Positions 10,902 to 19,483 of a DNA stretch of 64,000 nt are shown piece by piece. This DNA comes from Rodentibacter heidelbergensis (GTDB lineage Bacteria > Pseudomonadota > Gammaproteobacteria > Enterobacterales > Pasteurellaceae). The position numbers and the translations under genes are program-made. Every line of letters begins with the position of its first letter. The stretch's first letter is position 1. The notes beneath the pieces are model-generated. The model saw only the letters and a list, made by a program, of their open reading frames with translations, did no database searches and was not told the origin of the DNA. The DNA is taken from positions 1-64,000 of the forward strand of contig NZ_MLHH01000014.1 in the NCBI RefSeq assembly GCF_002000125.1. Reading direction: 5' to 3'.

Positions 10902-11987
10902 TTAAAAATGAATTCTTAATCCTGCACTAACAACATAATCTGAATGATTAACAAAATGTTGTTTTGCTGATTTTCCTCCGTTATAGCGGTATTTTGCCCC
11001 CTCAAGAAATGCGACGACTTGGCGATGTAATTTGTAATCTACGCCTAAAATAATTCCTTTTAATTTTCGTGTAGTGAAGTTTTCTTTACCATTTTTGATT
11101 GGTGATTGCGCTTTCCCCCACAAATAGCCGGCATAAATTTTACTTTTCGGATTAAATTGATATTTGGCAGCAGCGAGCCATTCTTCCACTTGGTGGAATT
11201 GGGCATTGCTTTGTTTGTTTTTTACTTCGACTTTTTGTCCTCGCCAACCAAAACCATATTGTTGATGATAGCGGCGGCGACCGTAATCCAAGCCCACAGA
11301 AAAATCGTGATAGGTTAATCCTAACCCCAATCCTAATGCCCGTTCTATATTGGTTTCTGATTTCCGTTGACGGCTAACACCCACTTTCGCATCAACTTTC
11401 CAATCTTGAAAAGTATTATTGAAAAATAGTGCTAAAACATAACCATTGGTGTTCGGTAACATTTTTACTTGTCCGCTTTTATCTACGGTTTGTTTACCGC
11501 TTTCACCAAAAATATAATCTGCTCCGACTTTAAAACCGTAGAACTCTCTTGATGTGAAATGAATGACCTGATCTGCCCGTTTAATCACTTTTTTCACATC
11601 GGTTAGGTTATAGCTGTAATCTGCTGCACTGAGTAAATCACCATTAGTGATTTGTTTACCAAAAGTGAAAGTGCCCAGTGGTTTATATTGAAAACCGGCG
11701 TAAAGATAGCGAGTGTAGAGTGAACTCCCTGTTTTTTTATCGGTAAAACGCATTTCGACATTACCAAGTGCAGTTAAATTTTCACTAATTTTATGGTTTA
11801 TCCGCAAACGAATGCGTGAGCCATTATCGTCTAAATCGGTGCGTTCGCCTTGTTTATGGTGTATTTGGAAGCGGAGTGAACCCCCTAAATCGATTCGAGA
11901 GCCCCCTTCTTGATAGATTGATGCGGCAAAAGAGTAGTAAGGGACAAGAGCTGAAGTTAATAAAAATAAGCCTAATTTTTTCATCAT
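10902..11987 (-). CDS. Gram-negative porin (OmpP2/OmpC-like)
   Basis: Outer-membrane beta-barrel general porin. The 361-residue protein has a signal peptide (cleavage after ...YYSFA), alternating amphipathic strands throughout and the terminal phenylalanine of outer-membrane porins (SAGLRIHF). Family features include GSLRFQIHHKQ, FGKQ and YKLHRQVVAFLEGAKYRY segments. Lys and Arg are unusually frequent, which would favour anionic solutes (inference). It is the last gene of the minus-strand block that carries a PTS and two phosphatases, and it is separated from the upstream lipoprotein gene by a stem-loop. The ATG at 11987 follows AAGGTAAAT. Confidence 0.9.
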   Translation of the reverse strand: MMKKLGLFLLTSALVPYYSFAASIYQEGGSRIDLGGSLRFQIHHKQGERTDLDDNGSRIRLRINHKISENLTALGNVEMRFTDKKTGSSLYTRYLYAGFQYKPLGTFTFGKQITNGDLLSAADYSYNLTDVKKVIKRADQVIHFTSREFYGFKVGADYIFGESGKQTVDKSGQVKMLPNTNGYVLALFFNNTFQDWKVDAKVGVSRQRKSETNIERALGLGLGLTYHDFSVGLDYGRRRYHQQYGFGWRGQKVEVKNKQSNAQFHQVEEWLAAAKYQFNPKSKIYAGYLWGKAQSPIKNGKENFTTRKLKGIILGVDYKLHRQVVAFLEGAKYRYNGGKSAKQHFVNHSDYVVSAGLRIHF

Positions 11988-12017
11988 ATTTACCTTATAA
12001 AAAACGTACCAAATCCC

Positions 12018-12043
12018 TTCCCCGTTTGTTTTTAAACGGGGAG
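12018..12043 (-). other. Stem-loop in the leader of the porin gene
   Basis: CCCCGTTT (12020-12027) pairs with AAACGGGG (12034-12041), extendable by one or two pairs. It lies between the DUF218 lipoprotein stop and the porin start and lacks an adjacent T tract on either strand, so it may be an mRNA processing or attenuation element rather than a simple terminator. Confidence 0.5.
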
Positions 12044-12074
12044 AGATGATTGAGAAATTGTAGAGTTTTAATGA

Positions 12075-13181
12075 TTATTGGAAACGTTGAAAATCACTGA
12101 GCGTGAATAATCCCATTGAGCGGGCAACATTGACATAGGTATAAAGCGCTTCAATCTGTTTTTTCTCAGCACTTGGTGCGCTCCCACCGCCAACGCCGTC
12201 AATTTTGAGCGGATAGCCCACATAATCAGCGTAACCTTTTAATACAGCGGTGGCTCTTGGGATATGAAGTTGTGTTCCGACACCAAGAATAGTATGCAGG
12301 TTATGGTGTTTAAACAGTTTTACCATACCAATTGCATTTCCCGGGGTATCTCGGGCAATCGGATCAAATAAGAAACGATTTGGATTTACGCCATTTTCTT
12401 TCAGCCATTTTGCCATCACATCGGATTCTGCGTAAGGCGTTTTGACTGGCCCTCCACTTAGTACCAATTTTGCATTTGGATATTTTTCCGCCATTTCTTT
12501 GGTTTTTTCTAAGCGTTGTAATAAGCCCTTTGATGGTGAACCGTCCGGATTGGGTGATTGCCCGAATACGGCAATAGCATCAAATTTCAATTGGGTTTGA
12601 GGTTGAGCGGAAAATGGCTGTTGTAGAATTTTTTCGGTGAAACGGAAAAAATTACGCATCGTCTGTGCCGCTTGTGGTGAACGTTTTTCTAAGGCATTGA
12701 AACGTTGATTGACTTGTTTTTCATCTTCTAAGGTTCTTGCTACCAAAATACTGACTGCAAGGGCATGTAGATCATCTGGTTTACGGCGTAAAATTTGATC
12801 TAACTGAGAAAGGGCTTGGCGATAGTCTTTATTAATGAGATAGGCTTCAACTTGAAGTCGGTATGTATTGAGATAATCAGGTTTTTCTTTCACTTTTTGA
12901 TCTAAAGAGCGATAAAGCTTTTGCCATTCCCAGCGACGGAAAGCTTTCACATCATCTTTCAAATAAGGATCGTTTTCATAATCTTGAGCATAAGTTACAA
13001 CGAGATGTTCAATCGCCTCTCCACGTCCGCTTTCTTTACCCTTTGGTGCTTCAACGACACTTGATAAAGTAAAACCAAGCGGTGATATATCTTGGGTATT
13101 TTGTACGCATCCTGAAAGGGAAAGTGCCCCTATTCCTAATAAAAGTGCGGTAAAAAGTCGGTGGGTTTTAAACATTTTCAT
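12075..13181 (-). CDS. DUF218 (YdcF/SanA/ElyC-like) lipoprotein with helical N-terminal repeats
   Basis: The mature start is a lipobox, MKMFKTHRLFTALLLGIGAL then LSGC, so this is an exported lipoprotein. I place the start at 13181 because GGAG precedes it; the longer in-frame start would overlap the regulator gene and lacks a signal peptide. Residues about 85-180 look like TPR-type helices. Residues about 190-350 form a DUF218 domain: AIAVFGQSPNPDGSPS, then LVLSGGPVKTPYAESDVM, then DTPGNA. E. coli relatives act in envelope integrity, but the enzymatic role of the domain is unsettled. It follows the regulator gene by 73 bases in the accessory block. Confidence 0.8.
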   Translation of the reverse strand: MKMFKTHRLFTALLLGIGALSLSGCVQNTQDISPLGFTLSSVVEAPKGKESGRGEAIEHLVVTYAQDYENDPYLKDDVKAFRRWEWQKLYRSLDQKVKEKPDYLNTYRLQVEAYLINKDYRQALSQLDQILRRKPDDLHALAVSILVARTLEDEKQVNQRFNALEKRSPQAAQTMRNFFRFTEKILQQPFSAQPQTQLKFDAIAVFGQSPNPDGSPSKGLLQRLEKTKEMAEKYPNAKLVLSGGPVKTPYAESDVMAKWLKENGVNPNRFLFDPIARDTPGNAIGMVKLFKHHNLHTILGVGTQLHIPRATAVLKGYADYVGYPLKIDGVGGGSAPSAEKKQIEALYTYVNVARSMGLFTLSDFQRFQ

Positions 13182-13254
13182 TGATGTCTCCTTAACGATA
13201 TCAAATTTCAGTGATAATGAAAGGTTATGGTTTAATCTTCCATTAACTATAGCT

Positions 13255-15207
13255 TTAAATGTTGTAATAATCCGGCATAAAAAAGAATTGATAATTAGGA
13301 TTTTCACTTAAACAAAGTTGGCGTAAATCAAGTTGATGACCTACAATTTGTTTAATAATATTCATCAACATTTTTAGCTTCTGAGTATTCTGGTTAATAT
13401 TAAGATTAATTACCATAAAGATAATTTCACTATGTAAAGTGAAATCTTCACTATCTGAGAAATGATAGATATCAAATTTTTCTTCTTTCGCAGATAAATT
13501 GCAGTAAATACCTATTTTCTGTTTTTTAGATAAAATATCTAAGTAGAGATAGTTTTTGCCTTGTTCTAAGTGATTTTGGATAGGGAATATATTGAGTTTA
13601 TATTCTTTTGGAATAAGTTTAGGTGTGATTTTAGGTAAGGTTTTATCATATTGATAGGTATGGTAGAAAATAGAGGAAAGTGAGCTCACATATTCATTCT
13701 CTTGCATGTTGTCATCAGCATAATAGATAGGAGAATAAGGAATATCCATATTTTGGCCATAGCTATTACATAGGTAGTAATCATAATCAAGATTTTTATT
13801 TAATTCCAATTCATAGAGCATTTTGGTATCAATTTTGAGTATTTCATTACTAAAATAGTTTTTTAAATTGAATTTGATTTGTTGGGTGCTTAACCTACCA
13901 TTAATTGAGATGATCGCTAATTTCAGTTTCTTTTTACTCAATTCTATTCGATTGAAAATGCCGGAGAGTATATCAAAAATAAAGTAATTCTCTCGTTGTG
14001 AAAATTGATAGTAATATTTTTGTTTAAATACCTTGTTTAAACGTTCAACAACTTTAAGTAGCAAAGGGTTAGATTGAATAGTATTCGTATTGTAAAAACC
14101 AAGATCTACATCATCTGATACGCCAAGTGAAATTTTTACTGTAATTGGAATGAGTAATTTAAACAGATCCTTGAAACCTGTGTGATCTGTTGAAATATCT
14201 ACATATAAAATAGCGGCGATTTCATTAAAAATAAATTGATGAATTTCTGTCGTTTGCTTGATGAGATTATTATAGTTTTCTTTACTACAATCTGCATAGC
14301 GATAAAGATCATTGCTCATTATGAGAATGTAAGTGAGAAAACGCATTATTTCCGGAGAGAATAAAAGGGCATTTTTTTCCTGTTGTAGGTTTTCACTCAA
14401 TTGAGTTAAAAATAAATATTCTTTTGTCTTTTTATAGTGGAACGGCAAAACGGGGAGCTCAATATGATAATCTTTTTGGCGATCGTATTGATGATAAAAA
14501 TAAATCAGATATAACAAAAATCGTTCTGCATAGATGTCAGAAAGCACAATTTCAGATTGAATTAATGTTTTATTTAATATAAGACGAATTTTTTCTTTTT
14601 TAGGATGATTAAAAAGTTGATTGAATTGAGGTATGAAAAAATTTGGTTTCGTTTTATAGTTAAAATATTTATACATTCTCACCGTAAGCATGATTTTCTT
14701 AAAGGTTGCACCTTCAATTTTTATACCATAATAAGGTTTGCTCACTAATTTTAGATCATATTTTTCGAGTGTTTTTCTTACTTGATAGAGTTCTTTGCTT
14801 AACGAGCTGTTAAAACTTAAAAAGAGAGCTTCTTGTAATTGCTCAATTTTAATATAGTGCTCACTAGAAAGTAATTGGCGTAGAATATAGTTAACTCTAT
14901 GTTCAAATTTATTATTGATATTAGAAAGTTGTGAGATTTGAAAGTGGGAAAGTAAGGCGTTGGCTAATTCATCTTGTTCGATATGCAATTTATAACCATA
15001 AGCAGCTTTAGAAAAAATAGAAATTTGATATTTTTCTAATGCTTCTTTTAAATATTTGATATCATTTTTTATTGTTCGGCTACTTACTTGTATTTCACTT
15101 GATAACTTTTCACTGTTGATATGTTGGTTATTTCTTAATAACAGTAGAAAAATCGCTTTATACCGTTTATTTTTATCTAATATCCTTAAAATTTGACTAA
15201 TATCCAT
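13255..15207 (-). CDS. AT-rich transcriptional regulator, Mga/PRD-type with two N-terminal HTH regions
   Basis: A 650-residue regulator of the DeoR-HTH/Mga/PRD architecture. A first HTH lies at about residues 18-65 (SEKLSSEIQVSSRTIKNDI), a second Mga-like winged helix at about 95-165, then helical PRD-like regions (about 200-390) and a C-terminal EIIB/EIIA-like part. In PRDs a histidine normally begins the segment that reads LLIPITVKISLGV here, and I do not see it, so control by PTS phosphorylation may be lost or altered (inference). Codon use is strikingly rich in AAT, TTT and ATT compared with flanking genes, suggesting transfer. It is placed between the phosphatase and the DUF218 lipoprotein and is the obvious candidate regulator of the PTS operon. 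Confidence 0.75.
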   Translation of the reverse strand: MDISQILRILDKNKRYKAIFLLLLRNNQHINSEKLSSEIQVSSRTIKNDIKYLKEALEKYQISIFSKAAYGYKLHIEQDELANALLSHFQISQLSNINNKFEHRVNYILRQLLSSEHYIKIEQLQEALFLSFNSSLSKELYQVRKTLEKYDLKLVSKPYYGIKIEGATFKKIMLTVRMYKYFNYKTKPNFFIPQFNQLFNHPKKEKIRLILNKTLIQSEIVLSDIYAERFLLYLIYFYHQYDRQKDYHIELPVLPFHYKKTKEYLFLTQLSENLQQEKNALLFSPEIMRFLTYILIMSNDLYRYADCSKENYNNLIKQTTEIHQFIFNEIAAILYVDISTDHTGFKDLFKLLIPITVKISLGVSDDVDLGFYNTNTIQSNPLLLKVVERLNKVFKQKYYYQFSQRENYFIFDILSGIFNRIELSKKKLKLAIISINGRLSTQQIKFNLKNYFSNEILKIDTKMLYELELNKNLDYDYYLCNSYGQNMDIPYSPIYYADDNMQENEYVSSLSSIFYHTYQYDKTLPKITPKLIPKEYKLNIFPIQNHLEQGKNYLYLDILSKKQKIGIYCNLSAKEEKFDIYHFSDSEDFTLHSEIIFMVINLNINQNTQKLKMLMNIIKQIVGHQLDLRQLCLSENPNYQFFFMPDYYNI

Positions 15208-15232
15208 TTAATTCCCTTTCTTTTAATGTATT

Positions 15233-15256
15233 AAGGCTGTTCGAAATAACAGCCTT
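15233..15256 (-). terminator. Stem-loop between the acid phosphatase and the regulator gene
   Basis: AAGGCTGTT (15233-15241) and AACAGCCTT (15248-15256) form a perfect 9-bp stem with a CGAAAT loop. It lies 9 bases past the phosphatase stop on the minus strand; the following bases are only partly T-rich, so termination may be incomplete and allow some read-through into the regulator. Confidence 0.6.
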
Positions 15257-15264
15257 TATTTAAT

Positions 15265-16509
15265 CTAATCGAATGATTGATTTATAATTTCAGTCAATTT
15301 TGTTTCAATATCCGAATATGCACAAAATCCTAGTTCATTTTCTTTGCATTGTTCAAAATGAAGTTGAACGGACTGTGGTGGAGTGGCCAGTGTTAATGCT
15401 TGATCTTGCTGAATTTGTTCAATACTTTGATAAACATATTGTGTATTTACCCATTTTGTATTGTTCTTTTTATCCCGCCATATTTCAAAAAAGACTTTCC
15501 CTCCGATTGGTGTCGATTCATACTGATTTGGCAAGCGGTATGATTTTACCCCTAATGCACCGAGTAGGGTAATAATATTAGTATCATGTCCGACCAATAA
15601 ACTCATTGTTCGTTGGGAATTGTTCAATTCTTGCTGCATAAATGTAGCTAAGGGTTGGGCAAGGTGGCTTGCGATGAATTTTTCGCCTCGTAACACGGTG
15701 AAATATTCATTTTTAATTTGATTGATGATTTCCCATTTTTCCGGTGTTAATCGGCTGAGAATTTTTGATGAAAGCGGATTAGCATAAAGCTCAATCAACA
15801 AATTATCCACAATCGTTTTACCCAAACGTAATGAACCGGATACTCCCACCTCTTTTCCTTTTTCAATTTTCAGTGTTCCTTCTTCGGAGAAAAAAGCGCA
15901 GTCGGTTTTGCCTTTGCAATGCGGGGATTGGGCATAATCAATCACCTCACCAAGCACTTGATATGCTGTTTGTAATTTTTGATGAGTTTGTTTTAACGGA
16001 ATCCGGGAAATGACCGCTTGTTTGAAGGTTTCGCTATCATTACGCACAATCGGATTAAATACCGGATCCATTGTGCCAAGGGCTCTATTGTTTACCGGCT
16101 GAATGCCACAGCCGGGGAAGAGCCCCAATGTTAATGCCTGGCCTGTTGCTAAGGTTCGTTGAAGGCTATTGGTATAAATCAACACTTGTTCAGGTGGTAA
16201 ACATTGGTTGATTTTTGTTAAACCTTGTTGATTGAGGTAATCTCGAATATAACGCCCGAATTTAACCTCCAAGTCAGCGCCTTTAGACATTAATTCTCCC
16301 GGGGCTTCTTGCCAAGCCGTCCATTGATAGGGGGTAACTTGTGTGAGTTGACTATCCGATTTGATAATCGGCGTTCTGACACCGTGTCGGCTAAAAATAA
16401 AGATTTTTTCCAGCTGATAGTCGGTTGTTGGCGTAGTATATACAGCGCTTACGGCATAATTTGATAAAAAGTTCATAGCGCAGAGTAGCAAAAGGCATGA
16501 TTTTTTCAT
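15265..16509 (-). CDS. Periplasmic histidine acid phosphatase (AppA/Agp-like)
   Basis: Hydrolyses phosphomonoesters in the periplasm; family members include glucose-1-phosphatase and phytase. The catalytic signature RHGVRTP is at residues 41-47, right after an N-terminal signal peptide (MKKSCLLLLCAMNF, cleavage near ...AVSA), and the second signature GHDTN lies in the C-terminal third (LLVGHDTNIITLLGALG). Several cysteines could form the disulfides known in the family. I use the ATG at 16509, which follows TTGAGG. It lies downstream of the PTS and tyrosine phosphatase genes, 82 bases after the latter. Its substrate is unknown; inositol phosphates or sugar phosphates are both possible. Confidence 0.88.
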   Translation of the reverse strand: MKKSCLLLLCAMNFLSNYAVSAVYTTPTTDYQLEKIFIFSRHGVRTPIIKSDSQLTQVTPYQWTAWQEAPGELMSKGADLEVKFGRYIRDYLNQQGLTKINQCLPPEQVLIYTNSLQRTLATGQALTLGLFPGCGIQPVNNRALGTMDPVFNPIVRNDSETFKQAVISRIPLKQTHQKLQTAYQVLGEVIDYAQSPHCKGKTDCAFFSEEGTLKIEKGKEVGVSGSLRLGKTIVDNLLIELYANPLSSKILSRLTPEKWEIINQIKNEYFTVLRGEKFIASHLAQPLATFMQQELNNSQRTMSLLVGHDTNIITLLGALGVKSYRLPNQYESTPIGGKVFFEIWRDKKNNTKWVNTQYVYQSIEQIQQDQALTLATPPQSVQLHFEQCKENELGFCAYSDIETKLTEIINQSFD

Positions 16510-16591
16510 GTTAGACCTCAATTATTGAGTAGTGCGGTATAACGCAAAAATATCGGCAAAATTGACCGCACTTTGAGAAGATATGACCTGA

Positions 16592-17434
16592 TTATTCAAG
16601 ATAATCTGCTTGTAATTGAAGGATTTCAGCCTTACTGATACCAAGTTGTTGTTCAGTATAGCGTTGAATTGAACCATATTTCTGTTCAATGGTATCAATC
16701 GACATTTCAATGAATTCGGGTTTGGTATCAATAAGTGAATAAAGATAGTTCAATACTTCTTGATCTTGGGTGAGTTGACGATAAATTGCCATTTTTTGAC
16801 GATTACGTTCCAAGCGATTGATATGGGTCAGCATGTAATCATTAATAATTTGATTTTTATCGACCCCTAAAACCCCTAGCAATAACATAGCGCCAAAACC
16901 GGTGCGATCTTTTCCCCCTCGACAATGTTGTATAAATGCCTCCCCTTTCAGATTTGCAGCAACTTTTAACATTGAAGCAAAAGCTTTTTGACATTCTGGT
17001 TTTTCCACAAAATTTTTGTATTGTTTCATCACAATATCATCATAATGTATCAAACAACCGTTTTGTTTCTGCTCAATAATTTTATTCACCAGATTTTCAT
17101 CTTCATTTTCCTTTGATGAAGTGAATTGTGCAGCCAATTCTGCCGTGTGAGCGTTGGGGTCAAATTGGTAAATTTTCTCAGCACTTATCACCTTATTGGG
17201 ATATTTAGCAATTTCATTTGGGCTGCGATAGTCGATCACTGCCTGAATATTCAGAGGTTTTAACATTGCTATCCCATTTTCAGTCGCATTGTATAAATGA
17301 TCGGAACGATAAAGTCGTTGCCATTTGACTTTTCGGTAATCTTGGGTGAGATAGCCCCCCATATCACGAAAGTTATTCATTCCTTCTATGGGGAGGGTTC
17401 GTAATTGGGCTTGTTGTTGTAAATTTGCCGTCAT
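16592..17434 (-). CDS. LipA/PtpB-type tyrosine (or phospholipid/sugar) phosphatase
   Basis: Cysteine phosphatase with the P-loop HCRGGKDRTG at residues 170-179 (nucleophile C171, arginine R177) and the N-terminal NFRDMGG block (residues 21-27) of the Y_phosphatase3 family. Members dephosphorylate phosphotyrosine, and some act on phosphoinositides or other small phosphates. No signal peptide is visible, so it should be cytosolic. Its ATG overlaps the EIID stop in an ATGA, so it is translationally coupled to the PTS permease, which is unusual and argues that it acts on the imported phosphorylated substrate or on a PTS protein (inference). Confidence 0.85.
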   Translation of the reverse strand: MTANLQQQAQLRTLPIEGMNNFRDMGGYLTQDYRKVKWQRLYRSDHLYNATENGIAMLKPLNIQAVIDYRSPNEIAKYPNKVISAEKIYQFDPNAHTAELAAQFTSSKENEDENLVNKIIEQKQNGCLIHYDDIVMKQYKNFVEKPECQKAFASMLKVAANLKGEAFIQHCRGGKDRTGFGAMLLLGVLGVDKNQIINDYMLTHINRLERNRQKMAIYRQLTQDQEVLNYLYSLIDTKPEFIEMSIDTIEQKYGSIQRYTEQQLGISKAEILQLQADYLE

Positions 17435-18249
17435 TTTACTAATACTCCCAAATAGACAAGTGCAATACAGAGGAGCATTGTGCCAATAATCAGTGTGGCG
17501 GCATATTTACCATTGGTTTTCTTCAGTATTGAATAAATACCGACCGTGACTAATAGGCTGAACAAACCGGGCATCACTTTATCAAACATTTCTTGCAGTT
17601 TGATCGTATTTTCACCCACACTAAATTCGACACCGAATTTTACCCTCACAACAGAAGCGATTAATGCGCCGATAACCATTAGCCCCACAACGTTCGCCAT
17701 ATTGCTGACACGTTGTAAAATATTGCTGTTACCGTTAATCATATCCATCCCTTTATGGTAACCATAATGGATACCATAATATTTGGAGGCAACATTGACA
17801 ATGTTGTAGAGCAAGAACATTAAAATGGGGCCTAACAGGCTACCATTTAGTGAGAGTGCTGCACCGATACTGCCACAGATAGGTAACCAAGTGAATTTCA
17901 AAATACTATCACCCAATCCTGCTAGCGGCCCCATTAAACCGGTTTTTATTGCGGTGACGGTTTCTTTTTCATTTTCTTGGGTGGATTCTTCCACCGCTGC
18001 CGTAATACCTAGAATTAAGGCATCTGAATTGACGTGGCTATTAAAGAATTTTAAATGACGTTTCATTGCCTCGACTTTCTGTTCTTTAGGTTTATCTTGA
18101 TAAAGTCGTTTTAAAACAGGGATAAAACTGGATAGAAAACCGATTGCCTGCATAGATTGATAATTATTGGTGACATTAAGTAACTGCATTCGCCAAAAGA
18201 CTTTATTTAAATCCTGTTTAGTAATTTTGTGTGAAGTTTGCTGGGTCAT
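17431..18249 (-). CDS. PTS mannose-family permease subunit EIID
   Basis: Membrane component of a mannose-family PTS permease; it forms the sugar channel with EIIC. The 272-residue protein shows the EIID landmarks: an N-terminal soluble helix with FWRMQLLNVTNNYQSMQAIGF, the TAAVEE region, GLMGPLAGLGDSILKFTWLPI, and C-terminal membrane segments. It overlaps EIIC upstream and the tyrosine phosphatase downstream by four bases each. The sugar cannot be predicted from the sequence. Confidence 0.93.
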   Translation of the reverse strand: MTQQTSHKITKQDLNKVFWRMQLLNVTNNYQSMQAIGFLSSFIPVLKRLYQDKPKEQKVEAMKRHLKFFNSHVNSDALILGITAAVEESTQENEKETVTAIKTGLMGPLAGLGDSILKFTWLPICGSIGAALSLNGSLLGPILMFLLYNIVNVASKYYGIHYGYHKGMDMINGNSNILQRVSNMANVVGLMVIGALIASVVRVKFGVEFSVGENTIKLQEMFDKVMPGLFSLLVTVGIYSILKKTNGKYAATLIIGTMLLCIALVYLGVLVK

Positions 18250-19016
18250 AGGTCATAGTCCTCATCATTCGTATTTTGATTGGAAGCTACCGCTTGAGTA
18301 TTTTTATGAATTGCCAAGTCATAAATTAGGGCTAACGGTAAGGCAATTAGGGTAATCGGTAAGACGGATAATTTAAGATAAACAGCGAGCGTGAAACCTG
18401 CGACTAAGAAGAGCCAGAGTTCTGCTTTTTTCAACATCATTAACATAAGTAAACCAATACCGATAGCGGGAATGATTTTGCCGGCAACATTTAAACCGGT
18501 AATCATTTTACCCGGTAATTGTGCCACGATTTGTGCGATTAAATCCGCACCGAAATAGACAGCTAAAAAGGTAGGCACAGCACGAATTAAGAAAGCGATT
18601 GTCATCGGAATATATTGGATCCGAAAAATTTTATCGAAATTTCCTTCTTCGGCCCAACGCTCTGCAATTGGGTTTAGGGCTACAATGCCCGAACGGTATA
18701 AAATCAAAAGTTGCTGAGCAAGTAATGAGGTTGGAACAGCAAGGGCAATCGCTGCTTCAGTACCTCCTGCGGCAATACCTAATGCTGTGCCAATTGCGGT
18801 ACCTGAAATCATATCCGGTGCGGAATAGGCACCAACATTCCCTACGCCCATCCACATCACCTCTAAGGTTGCCCCAATTAAAAGTGCGGTCTGTAAGTCA
18901 CCCATAATTAAGCCGACAACTGTTGCGATCAAGAGTGGTCGTCTAATCATTTGCGTACCGATATCATCAATCGCACAAATACCCGCCCATAATGCAACGA
19001 AAAGTGCAGTTATCAT
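18246..19016 (-). CDS. PTS mannose-family permease subunit EIIC
   Basis: Membrane-embedded transport subunit of a mannose-family PTS. The 256-residue protein is almost wholly hydrophobic with the family blocks WAGICAIDDIGTQMIRRPL, LIMGDLQTALLIGATLEVMWMG and VGNVGAYSAPDM. Translation overlaps EIIB by four bases and EIID by four. The start region carries a near-uptake sequence (ATAACTGCACTTTTC), and one complete uptake sequence lies inside at about 18884. Confidence 0.93.
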   Translation of the reverse strand: MITALFVALWAGICAIDDIGTQMIRRPLLIATVVGLIMGDLQTALLIGATLEVMWMGVGNVGAYSAPDMISGTAIGTALGIAAGGTEAAIALAVPTSLLAQQLLILYRSGIVALNPIAERWAEEGNFDKIFRIQYIPMTIAFLIRAVPTFLAVYFGADLIAQIVAQLPGKMITGLNVAGKIIPAIGIGLLMLMMLKKAELWLFLVAGFTLAVYLKLSVLPITLIALPLALIYDLAIHKNTQAVASNQNTNDEDYDL

Positions 19017-19483
19017 TTAATCACCTCCGTTAAGTTTACTTTTTCATCATTGGGTACCATTTGAATGGTCACCGTCACCCCTTTATCCAAAAGTTGTTGA
19101 AAAGCCGAACGCTCTTCGTTAGTCACAGATAAAGCTTTCGTTAATTGGGTTCTCCCCTCTTGAAAACGCATTCCGCCAACATTTAGCTCATTAATAGGAA
19201 CGCCTGCATTGACGGTTGATAACACATCAATACTGTTGGTAAACAGTAACATTGTGCGTCTGCTGAGTCCTTTGGTTCGATAAATTTCTGCAAATTTTTC
19301 AATTGTCAGTACGACAACTTTGATGTCTTGTGGAGCAGCCATAGCTAAAATATTTTTTTGAGTTTGATCGGTCGCTAATTTATCGTTTAGCACCACAATT
19401 TGTTCTACTTTGAATAGATTGACCCAAGTGGTAACGACTTGTCCGTGAATTAAGCGATCATCAATGCGACTAAAGCAAATCAT
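19013..19483 (-). CDS. PTS mannose-family phosphotransfer subunit EIIB
   Basis: Cytosolic domain that takes phosphate from EIIA and gives it to the incoming sugar. The active-site histidine is H13 in SRIDDRLIHGQVVTTW. The 156-residue length is typical. I use the ATG at 19483 because it follows AGGAGG; a longer frame starting at 19510 would add residues that no EIIB has. The start lies inside the 3' end of the EIIA gene, a 14-base overlap. Confidence 0.93.
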   Translation of the reverse strand: MICFSRIDDRLIHGQVVTTWVNLFKVEQIVVLNDKLATDQTQKNILAMAAPQDIKVVVLTIEKFAEIYRTKGLSRRTMLLFTNSIDVLSTVNAGVPINELNVGGMRFQEGRTQLTKALSVTNEERSAFQQLLDKGVTVTIQMVPNDEKVNLTEVIK

